Below are positions 21,501 through 24,324 of a DNA stretch of 24,324 bases, piece by piece (the first letter of the stretch is position 1; each line of letters starts with the position of its first letter). The DNA is taken from NCBI GenBank assembly GCA_000934455.1, contig KN887873.1:1-24324 (forward strand). The letters are read 5' to 3'. The notes beneath the pieces were generated by a model, which was given only the letters and a program-made list of their open reading frames with translations, did not search any database and was not told where the DNA came from. Source of the stretch: Apostichopus parvimensis (lineage: Eukaryota > Echinodermata > Holothuroidea > Aspidochirotida > Stichopodidae). Made by a program: the position numbers and the translations under genes.

Positions 21501-22678
21501 AAATGTTTCTGGCAACAGCATCCCCCCCCACCCACTCAGAGGAACAGGGTTAAAATATTGTTCAAATCGCCAGTGAAATTTAAGAAAGGAAAGCATCTAA
21601 TAACAAGCCCGGGAAGCATTAATAATCTAGACAGACTGTTCTATGAACAATCTCCATAAATTATCCATGTTTGTGGTCATTTTCTGAATACATTTTCTCT
21701 CACTTTGCAAAATGCCTTGCTCCCTTTCAAAGTTTGGGAAAGTGCCATGGTGCCAATTTAGAAAGCTGATAAAATTGCTGTTGTGTCGTGCTCATGTCAT
21801 TTCAATAGAAATTCAAGGCAAACTTCTATTTAACCTTTCCTATCAAAACACAAAATTGTCAAATCACTTTCAATCTCAATTCAAGCCCTTACTATTAATT
21901 GAGATTAATAAGAAACTTTCATAAAATTATGTGATCTTAACCTTGGAAGTCTTAAATATCATCTAAAAATATAATTATAAGCTGTTATTGAATTATTTGT
22001 AACTATCCATTTAAAGCATTGTTTATGATGATAATTAATGGCAGATAATTGATGCCAATTAGTCTTTTGTCCTATGCCCTCGTTATCGATTAAATGCTTT
22101 CTGTTTGTTGTCAACATCGTTATAGATCAAAATGTGTATCTCTGGGAAATCAGTTTGATGTTTGAAAGTTTGCACAGATATTGTTCGACTCGTGATTTTT
22201 TTTTCTATATCATAAAATATATGTTATAGTTGTTATTATTATGTTAAGCGCTACAAGAATTATTTCATTGTTTGTTTGGTGCTTTATAAAAATGATGTAT
22301 TATTATATTATTATTATTATTATTATTAAATACTCACATATAACGCAATTTTGAACTGAAAAAAATATTCATGAATTTTTGCTAACATCTTTGCTACCTC
22401 ATATCTCATAAAATTTATATTCCTTGGTCTTTTCTCATAATAAATTGTCTTTCTATTGTCATAACGAACAGATCGACTATTACAATGCTTACAATAAACA
22501 AATTCGCGCGTCAGTGGGCCCAGAACTGACGGCTAGAGGCAGGGAATGGATGGAGGCTAATACCGCGCCCATCGAGTACACTTTCAGCCTGGATCCCAGC
22601 AGCGGCAACACAGCCTCTATATCAATACTATTGGCATCAACATGCCTTATCATCGCCAACCTGTTTAATCTGTACTAA
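453..22678 (+). CDS. XPNPEP2: Xaa-Pro aminopeptidase, membrane-bound (XPNPEP2) type, 5'-partial, 18 exons
   Basis: This is a spliced gene on the plus strand. Its product removes an N-terminal residue that precedes proline, using a two-metal centre (peptidase M24B). Exons: 453-557, 1715-1834, 2789-3067, 3843-3924, 4801-4880, 7360-7481, 9622-9708, 10316-10381, 10604-10683, 11245-11322, 12663-12734, 13076-13136, 13530-13599, 13957-14061, then 15708-15779 or 16160-16225, then 20451-20527, 21230-21328, 22472-22678. All junctions are GT-AG and phase-compatible. The visible product is about 619 residues with exon 15a and 617 with 15b. Human XPNPEP1 has 623 residues and XPNPEP2 673, so an N-terminal part is missing upstream. 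Metal ligands: Asp in L-D-S-G, Asp in D-G-T-T-D, His in G-T-G-H-G, Glu in D-E-P-G-Y-Y and Glu in G-I-R-L-E-N. The C-terminus looks like a GPI signal, which suggests the cell-surface enzyme. No frameshift or internal stop was found. Confidence 0.95.
1483..1500. repeat. 18-bp perfect palindrome, GC-rich in AT-rich intron
   Basis: TTCCGCGAATTCGCGGAA is a perfect palindrome. It lies inside a segment (about 1470-1632) whose margins CAGGCATGAG and the complement of CCAGGGTAATCCCTG are weakly inverted. It may belong to a small MITE, but no target duplication is visible. Confidence 0.7.
1648..1707. repeat. TGATT-type simple repeat at the 3' end of intron 1
   Basis: Alternating TGATT and TTGAT units run up to 8 bases before the exon 2 acceptor. 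The repeat takes the place of the usual branch site and pyrimidine tract. Confidence 0.9.
1715..1834 (+). CDS. XPNPEP2: Exon 2: N-terminal domain, V-G-F-D-P segment
   Basis: The reading frame continues [12 protein letters not shown] and ends [11 protein letters not shown]. It corresponds to the family's D-T-P-T-x-E-D-W-L...S-R-V-G-V-D-P region. Length is 120 nt, phase 1 in and phase 1 out, with donor GTAAGT at 1835. The acceptor ACAG at 1711-1714 lies directly after a TGATT-type simple repeat, which replaces a normal pyrimidine tract. Confidence 0.95.
2789..3067 (+). CDS. XPNPEP2: Exon 3: end of first N-terminal domain and start of second
   Basis: This is the longest coding exon (279 nt). 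It encodes N-L-V-D-R-I-W-V-D near its start, the equivalent of E-N-L-V-D-K-I-W-T-D in human XPNPEP1. It ends V-V-T-K-L-D-E-I-A plus the first base of the tryptophan codon in D-E-I-A-W-x-F-N-L-R-G, one of the most conserved blocks of the family. The acceptor follows a clear pyrimidine tract (TCTTCCAG, ends 2788) and the donor is GTAAGT at 3068. Phase is 1 in and 1 out. Confidence 0.96.
3481..3506. repeat. (GGAACAA)n short tandem repeat
   Basis: Three copies of GGAACAA and a partial fourth in intron 3. It is the only repeat noted in that intron; the rest of 3068-3842 shows no coding signal. Confidence 0.9.
3843..3924 (+). CDS. XPNPEP2: Exon 4: W-I-F-N-L-R-G core motif
   Basis: The exon completes the Trp codon and reads [21 protein letters not shown]. 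This matches L-F-N-L-R-G-S-D-V-E-H-N-P-V-F-F-S-Y-A-I-I of human XPNPEP1, the end of a conserved block in the second N-terminal domain. Length is 82 nt, phase 1 in and 2 out, with donor GTATGT. Confidence 0.96.
4801..4880 (+). CDS. XPNPEP2: Exon 5: second N-terminal domain, variable part
   Basis: It reads [20 protein letters not shown] and corresponds to the M-L-F-I-D-G-D-R...V-K-E-H-L region of the human enzymes. The segment is poorly conserved in the family. The call rests mainly on phase (2 in, 1 out), clean splice sites (TTTTACAG before 4801, GTAGGT at 4881) and continuity with both neighbours. Confidence 0.9.
4881..7359 (+). other. Intron 5 (2479 bp)
   Basis: I see no coding exon in this intron. 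It holds the inverted repeat with a hammerhead-like core (6468-6601), a G run at 7147-7157, an (ATTA)n stretch near 7201-7218 and otherwise AT-rich unique-looking sequence. The open frame at 6676-6894 shows no family signature. Confidence 0.8.
6468..6601. repeat. Inverted repeat with hammerhead-ribozyme-like core (Penelope-type end)
   Basis: Two 32-nt arms (6468-6499 and 6570-6601) are inverted copies with about two mismatches. Each contains the string A-G-T-A-A-G-T-T-G-G-C-C-T-G-A-C. On the plus strand CTGAAGA (6551-6557) is followed by a short GATC/GATC stem-loop, GAAA (6574-6577) and TGTC (to 6581). This order fits the hammerhead core CUGANGA - stem II - GAAA - stem III - UH with an extremely short stem III. 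The left arm carries the same motif on the minus strand with an extra AAG. Hammerhead motifs of this kind are known from the terminal repeats of Penelope-like retroelements. No element protein is nearby, so this would be a remnant or a non-autonomous derivative. Confidence 0.6.
7360..7481 (+). CDS. XPNPEP2: Exon 6: second N-terminal domain
   Basis: It reads [11 protein letters not shown], then [15 protein letters not shown]. This matches V-H-P-Y-K-S-I-L-S-E-L...E-K-V-W-V-S-D-K-A-S-Y-A-V-S-E of human XPNPEP1. Length is 122 nt, phase 1 in and 0 out. Acceptor TTTTTCAAG ends at 7359 and the donor is GTGAGC at 7482. Confidence 0.95.
7482..9621 (+). other. Intron 6 (2140 bp)
   Basis: The intron holds a complete hAT-type MITE close to its 3' end (9185-9584). 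A 152-codon open frame at 7715-8173 shows no recognisable domain and lacks an exon-like boundary, so I treat it as chance. No other coding signal is seen. Confidence 0.75.
9185..9584. mobile_element. hAT-type MITE (400 bp, with 8-bp target duplication)
   Basis: The ends are inverted: CAGTGGCGGAGC at 9185 and its complement GCTCCGCCACTG ending at 9584. Inside both ends a TCAGGGGGG block is also shared. The element is flanked by the perfect 8-bp direct repeat CTTACTTT (9177-9184 and 9585-9592). An 8-bp duplication and terminal CAG...CTG are hallmarks of hAT transposons. No transposase is encoded, so it is non-autonomous. A hairpin with a 10-bp stem lies at 9536-9563. The element sits 37 bp upstream of exon 7. 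Confidence 0.9.
9622..9708 (+). CDS. XPNPEP2: Exon 7: linker into the catalytic domain
   Basis: It reads [20 protein letters not shown] and then R-D-A-C. This aligns with P-Y-T-P-I-C-I-A-K-A-V-K-N-S-A-E-S-E-G-M-R-R-A-H in human XPNPEP1. Exactly 29 codons, phase 0 in and out. Acceptor TGTGCAG ends at 9621; donor GTAAGT at 9709. A MITE lies 37 bp upstream and a tandem repeat begins 18 bp downstream. Confidence 0.95.
9727..10221. repeat. Tandem repeat, four copies of a ~124-bp unit
   Basis: Copies start at about 9727, 9852, 9976 and 10100 (periods 125, 124, 124). Each opens with C-T-C-A-G-A-A-C-A-G-A-T-A-T-G-C-A-G-C and includes AGCTAGCTATGTAAC and a CTTGATCTGGTGGTCACA block. Copies 2 and 3 are nearly identical, while copies 1 and 4 are more diverged. 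The array fills most of intron 7 and carries no long open frame. Confidence 0.92.
10316..10381 (+). CDS. XPNPEP2: Exon 8: helix before the catalytic core
   Basis: Twenty-two codons, phase 0 in and out: [18 protein letters not shown]. This matches I-K-D-A-V-A-L-C-E-L-F-N-W-L-E-K-E-V of human XPNPEP1. The acceptor is CTTCACAG and the donor GTAAGT at 10382. Because it is 66 nt and phase 0, skipping would keep the frame. Confidence 0.96.
10604..10683 (+). CDS. XPNPEP2: Exon 9: catalytic domain, S-E-L-x-x-E-D region
   Basis: It reads [21 protein letters not shown] and corresponds to the G-G-V-T-E-I-S-A-A-D-K-A-E-E-F-R segment of the family. Length is 80 nt, phase 0 in and 2 out. Acceptor TGTTGCAG ends at 10603 and the donor is GTAAAC at 10684. 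Confidence 0.94.
11245..11322 (+). CDS. XPNPEP2: Exon 10: catalytic domain, conserved I-I-H-Y motif
   Basis: It ends [17 protein letters not shown]. The His of I-I-H-Y corresponds to the conserved substrate-binding histidine (His395 in human XPNPEP1). Length is 78 nt, phase 2 in and 2 out. Acceptor ACAG at 11241-11244; donor GTAAGT at 11323. Confidence 0.96.
11323..12662 (+). other. Intron 10 (1340 bp), mostly satellite-like
   Basis: About half of this intron is the 102-bp tandem array and its decayed flanks (11540-12190), including a purine-only stretch at its 3' end. The rest, 12190-12662, is unique-looking and shows no coding signal. Confidence 0.8.
11540..12190. repeat. Tandem repeat (~102-bp unit) with diverged flanking units and polypurine tail
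   Basis: Three near-identical units start at 11630, 11732 and 11834 (period 102). Each has a GAGTGGTGGGGATGGAGGG head and a GTATCACTTTTATCTG...TTTTCC tail. Diverged units flank them (for example 11540-11629, 11935-12000, 12008-12085) with the same G-rich head and T-rich tail. The 3' end (12088-12187) is almost pure G/A on the plus strand. The 102-base period is a multiple of three, so one frame reads a repeated peptide (11626-12009). I regard that as a by-product. Confidence 0.88.
12663..12734 (+). CDS. XPNPEP2: Exon 11: first metal-ligand Asp (D-S-G)
   Basis: It reads [15 protein letters not shown] and matches L-S-L-D-E-V-Y-L-I-D-S-G-A-Q-Y in human XPNPEP1. The Asp codon at 12715-12717 is the first metal ligand (Asp415 equivalent). 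Length is 72 nt, phase 2 in and 2 out. Acceptor CCATATAG has a weak pyrimidine tract; the donor is GTAAGA. Confidence 0.96.
13076..13136 (+). CDS. XPNPEP2: Exon 12: second metal-ligand Asp (D-G-T-T-D)
   Basis: It completes [20 protein letters not shown] and matches K-D-G-T-T-D-V-T-R-T-M-H-F-G-T-P-T-A-Y-E. The bridging Asp is codon 13089-13091 (Asp426 equivalent). Length is 61 nt, phase 2 in and 0 out. The donor GTTTGT is the weakest of the gene. Confidence 0.97.
13530..13599 (+). CDS. XPNPEP2: Exon 13: catalytic domain, V-L-M-G-H-I segment
   Basis: It reads [13 protein letters not shown] and matches E-C-F-T-Y-V-L-K-G-H-I-A-V of human XPNPEP1. Length is 70 nt, phase 0 in and 1 out. Acceptor ATCTTACAG ends at 13529; donor GTGAGT at 13600. 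Confidence 0.96.
13777..13860. repeat. Two-copy ~52-bp tandem repeat in intron 13
   Basis: GGATTAGGATA-T/G-GCC followed by ATGAGGACCATGACTCA occurs at 13777-13808 and 13829-13860, separated by a G-rich linker. G runs lie on both sides. No coding role is suggested. Confidence 0.85.
13957..14061 (+). CDS. XPNPEP2: Exon 14: metal-ligand His (G-T-G-H-G)
   Basis: It reads [20 protein letters not shown] and then F-L-N-V-H-E. This is nearly identical to the A-R-S-A-L-W-D-S-G-L-D-Y-L-H-G-T-G-H-G-V-G block of human XPNPEP1. The ligand His (His489 equivalent) is codon 14028-14030. The His of N-V-H-E matches His498. Length is 105 nt, phase 1 in and 1 out, so either exon 15 version can follow. Confidence 0.98.
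14062..15707 (+). other. Intron 14 (1646 bp)
   Basis: It contains two small tandem repeats (15297-15324 and 15357-15418). A cryptic exon-like open segment at 14939-15009 has a strong pyrimidine tract but the wrong 3' phase. The branch-like CTAAC at 15688-15692 precedes exon 15a. Nothing else is recognised. Confidence 0.75.
15357..15418. repeat. 16-bp tandem repeat, about 3.8 copies (plus a 14-bp duplicate at 15297-15324)
   Basis: The unit CCATGGTAGGACTATT recurs at 15357, 15373, 15389 and, partly, 15405. Just upstream CTTGATCGGTTAGG is present twice in tandem (15297-15310, 15311-15324). Both are plain intronic short repeats. Confidence 0.88.
15708..15779 (+). CDS. XPNPEP2: Exon 15a: active-site loop, version A
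   Basis: With the split codon from exon 14 it reads [20 protein letters not shown] and then F-F-S-D. It ends on the first base of the metal-ligand Glu codon. Length is 72 nt, phase 1 in and 1 out. It fills the position of E-G-P-x-G-I-S...P-L-E-A-G-M-I-V-T-D-E in human XPNPEP1. The acceptor is TTTTTCAG with a good upstream branch-like CTAAC; the donor is GTATGT. It appears to be one of two alternatives with exon 15b. Confidence 0.93.
16002..16039. repeat. 19-bp perfect tandem duplication
   Basis: ATTGAATTGCATGGCAACC occurs at 16002-16020 and again at 16021-16039 with no mismatch. It lies in the 380-bp intron between exons 15a and 15b. Confidence 0.93.
16160..16225 (+). CDS. XPNPEP2: Exon 15b: active-site loop, version B
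   Basis: With exon 14's last base it reads [20 protein letters not shown] and then S-D, again ending on the first base of the Glu codon. Length is 66 nt, phase 1 in and 1 out, two residues shorter than 15a. Acceptor AAATTTAG has a weak pyrimidine tract; donor GTAAGT is strong. The framework residues G-P, I, P-M, T-G, F and S-D equal those of 15a while the rest differs. Including both in tandem would also keep the frame but would insert 22 residues between two metal ligands. Confidence 0.9.
16752..16850 (+). mobile_element. tRNA-derived SINE fragment (B-box region)
   Basis: GGTTCGAATCC at 16768-16778 is a perfect match to the RNA polymerase III B-box consensus. CCGGGAGGCCCGT precedes it and CCGGTGGAGGC follows, as in the 3' half of a tRNA. 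No A-box, 5' half or well-paired T stem is present, so it is not an intact tRNA gene. A non-tRNA tail with T-rich sequence follows. AT repeats flank it on both sides. Confidence 0.55.
18837..19178. mobile_element. Foldback/MITE-like inverted repeat, ~342 bp, TTAA ends
   Basis: The left arm (about 18837-18987) is an imperfect inverted copy of the right arm (about 19020-19178). Examples are TATAGCACGCTAT against the complement of ATAGCGTGTTATA, CGACCTGCC against GGCAGGTCC, and GGTCTTTGGGTGAACACTG against the complement of CAGTGTTTACACAAAGAGCC. TTAA occurs at both margins (18837-18840, 19175-19178), which could be a target duplication. The exact ends are uncertain. It encodes no protein. Confidence 0.7.
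20451..20527 (+). CDS. XPNPEP2: Exon 16: last two metal-ligand Glu residues
   Basis: Its first two bases complete the ligand Glu codon begun in exon 15 (Glu523 equivalent). It then reads [15 protein letters not shown], matching P-G-Y-Y-E-D-G-A-F-G-I-R-I-E-N. The second Glu, codon 20492-20494, is the Glu537 equivalent. Length is 77 nt, phase 1 in and 0 out. Acceptor CTCCTCCAG ends at 20450; donor GTAAGT at 20528. Confidence 0.98.
20567..20934. mobile_element. TTAA-flanked MITE, 368 bp
   Basis: The left end TTAAAGG-CAT-TGAAGACTCGC (20567 on) is mirrored by the right end, whose complement reads TTAAAGG-GTG-TGAAGAGTCGC (to 20934). TTAA at both ends fits a piggyBac-like target duplication, though TTAA-specific elements of other groups exist. 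The open frame at 20557-20778 lies within it and resembles no transposase. It begins 40 bp after the exon 16 donor. Confidence 0.78.
21230..21328 (+). CDS. XPNPEP2: Exon 17: C-terminal domain, T-F-E-M-L-S-L-V-P segment
   Basis: Thirty-three codons, phase 0 in and out. It reads [20 protein letters not shown] and matches T-F-E-P-L-T-L-V-P-I-Q-T-K-M-I-D-V-D-S-L of human XPNPEP1. The acceptor follows a duplicated TTATCAATC/TCAGATT stretch with alternative AGs (for example at 21193 and 21207), but CTCTCCAG at 21229 fits best. Donor is GTAAAT at 21329. Confidence 0.96.
21329..22471 (+). other. Intron 18 (1143 bp)
   Basis: AT-rich sequence with a (TTA)n microsatellite at about 22299-22329 and a short C run near 21523. 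The open frames here (21414-21596 minus, 21712-21924 plus) show no family signature. Confidence 0.75.
22472..22678 (+). CDS. XPNPEP2: Exon 18: C-terminus with GPI-anchor signal, stop codon
   Basis: It reads [11 protein letters not shown], matching the D-W-L-N-N-Y-H-L-T-C-R end of the family's C-terminal domain, then [10 protein letters not shown]. Cytosolic XPNPEP1 stops shortly after this point. Here about 30 further residues follow: a small-residue cluster S-S-G-N (22598-22609) that could hold the GPI attachment site, then a 19-residue hydrophobic tail to the TAA at 22676. This layout is typical of GPI signals and of XPNPEP2. The attachment residue is not determined. Confidence 0.93.
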   Translation: MDYYNAYNKQIRASVGPELTARGREWMEANTAPIEYTFSLDPSSGNTASISILLASTCLIIANLFNLY

Positions 22679-24324
22679 TCCACTCGCATGATTCCTAATC
22701 AATAGTTATCTTCTCTGTTTTTTCTTCTTTTTTACGTTCCCAATATTTGCCAATAAAAATGCTACAAAAACGAAAGAAATAAAACAAGTTACCATGGTTA
22801 CAATCATCAGTACTAAATATCTCAGTGTTCACTCAGGCTCTCAAATGTCATTTCTTTCTTCCTCTGCTCCTTTTGGTTTTGGTTTTTAATTTTGCATTTT
22901 TGCATATTTGCATGTCGCAAAAAGACATTCTTAAAGTTGAATCGTATGTCTTCTGAACAACTTTCTCATAATATCTCTCAGTACCCCCACCCCCAACCAA
23001 TACCCCCACCCCCAACCAATACCCCCCTCCCCCATCTCTTTGGGTGTCATCACTTTCCTTCAAGATATTTGTGCTAAGTGTTTGTATAAAAGTCTTTATA
23101 TGGTTCACATGATGATGGTGAGCAAGTTGTGACCAATTTTAATTTTCAGACAAATATTCAAAACCCCAATGATGTGAGTGAAATTTACATTTTATTCAGA
23201 AAACTTTTCAACTTGCAAGTGATTTGAGAAAGAAGTTAAAATCATATGTCGCTGTTTTTGTGGTTATCGGGCAAATCAGTGTTAGACTCCTGTTAATAAT
23301 GTAATTTGTATGCAAATATTCTTCTTCTAAACAAATTAATTTCATCGCACGAGTGAACAAGAAGTATGAAAACACAAGTTGGGTTAATGTGGAATATCAT
23401 TGAATGGCAATATAATTTGCAAATTCAAAATGATTTCGATAAACAAGTGAAAACACAACATTTTTTTTATTTTGGTTTGCAGCTGTATTTAAAAGCTTTA
23501 ACTTTTTAGTTAGTCTTAAATGTTGATCAAGTCTCTGCCAAATGTTAGAAAAAAATTCATTCGCATGTATTCAGTTAAACAGAATCCTTTAAGAAATTAT
23601 ATTATCATACTTTCACATTGTAGAAAGCTGTAGAGGTAGATAAGCCCATTTTGTCTTTTCATGTATTCCTAACTTCAATGACCTGGGCCAATGTGTGCTC
23701 TACTGATTAACACATTTCTGTTCATATCTGGGAGTCACATTCCTTGAGAAGTTTTACTTATTGGCCTGACTTGTACCGTGCGATCCGCGTCAAGTTAAAT
23801 GGGCCCAAAACAGTGGCACGAAAATGGCTAGATATTGCCACAAAATGGTCACAAACTTTTATGTGAGCAATATAACAGGCAACTACTGTGGTATTAGAAT
23901 GACAAGATAGTATTATATTGTTGTCATGGAGTTGCCGATTCACAAGTGTTTCAAAACTTACCACGTGTCATGGGAGTTTATTCCTCCACCCCCTGGACAA
24001 CCCCCCCCCCCCCCCCCGTTTTGTTTCATGAAGACAAGATGGGCTGCCACAGACATCATAAGAAGTAACCGTATAAAGTAATAGACTGTAACCTATTTGT
24101 CTTTTTAATTTTTAAATCATTGTTCCTTCAAATGAAATGTGTCAAATTTTTCCAACCTGTCCAACACACTGAGTACTTAAAAGCCAAACAAATATGAATA
24201 GAAAATGTAAATTTTTTGAAAGAAATTATTTTGATGAAAAAGATATAAAGTGAATATAAATAATCATTGATAAAATAAAAACGTTATTTATGTTTGATTT
24301 CATTGCTTGTTGTATTGTGTTTTG
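22679..24324 (+). other. 3' untranslated region / downstream flank with poly(A) signals
   Basis: AATAAA occurs at 22752-22757 and again at 22778-22783, 74 and 100 bases after the stop, the likely proximal signals. A further AATAAA at 24274-24279 is followed by a G/T-rich run at the very end of the window (24303-24324), which would fit a distal site giving a 1.6-kb 3' UTR. Within lie a C-rich 19-bp repeat (22981-23036) and a run of 17 C (24001-24017). No other gene is seen. Confidence 0.65.
22981..23036. repeat. C-rich tandem repeat, ~19-bp unit, 2.5 copies
   Basis: ACCCCCACCCCCAACCAAT recurs at 22982 and 23001, then decays into ACCCCCCTCCCCC. Minus-strand transcription would make it G-rich. 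Confidence 0.85.

Noticed and set aside
22981-23036. CRISPR-like repeat
   Set aside because: The short C-rich units are directly adjacent with no unique spacers, in a eukaryotic 3' UTR.

Overview
The window is eukaryotic (metazoan) DNA. It holds most of one plus-strand, multi-exon gene and no second gene that I can support. Joining 18 GT-AG exons between 453 and 22678 gives an uninterrupted reading frame of about 620 residues. It aligns from end to end with X-prolyl aminopeptidase (aminopeptidase P, peptidase family M24B, XPNPEP1/XPNPEP2). All five metal-ligand positions of the family are present. The last exon adds a small-residue cluster followed by a hydrophobic tail, which looks like a GPI-anchor signal. 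That favours the membrane-bound XPNPEP2 type over the cytosolic XPNPEP1 type. The first exons (start codon, expected signal peptide, roughly the first 60-100 residues) lie upstream of the window.

Layout: exon 1 (453-557) to exon 5 (4801-4880) encode the N-terminal creatinase-like domains. Exons 6-10 (7360-11322) encode the second N-terminal domain and the start of the catalytic domain. Exons 11-16 (12663-20527) carry the metal ligands. Exons 17-18 (21230-22678) give the C-terminal part and the anchor tail. The 3' untranslated region follows, with poly(A) signals about 75-105 bases after the stop and another at 24274, near the window end.

The main observation is a pair of alternative versions of exon 15 (15a 15708-15779; 15b 16160-16225). 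Both have phase 1-1 and both encode the loop between the catalytic-centre histidine and glutamate. They share a G-P...P-M-x-T-G-x-F-x-S-D framework but are strongly diverged in DNA. They look like an old exon duplication giving two mutually exclusive, active-site-adjacent isoforms.

The introns are rich in repeats: a complete 400-bp hAT-type MITE with 8-bp target duplication (9185-9584), two TTAA-bounded inverted-repeat elements (18837-19178; 20567-20934), an inverted repeat with a hammerhead-ribozyme-like core of the Penelope type (6468-6601), a tRNA-like SINE fragment (about 16752-16850), a 124-bp tandem repeat (9727-10221), a 102-bp tandem repeat (11540-12190) and many G or C homopolymer runs. 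Unbiased codon use, introns of 0.2-4 kb and this repeat mix suggest a marine invertebrate, possibly an echinoderm such as a sea cucumber; that placement is a weak inference.
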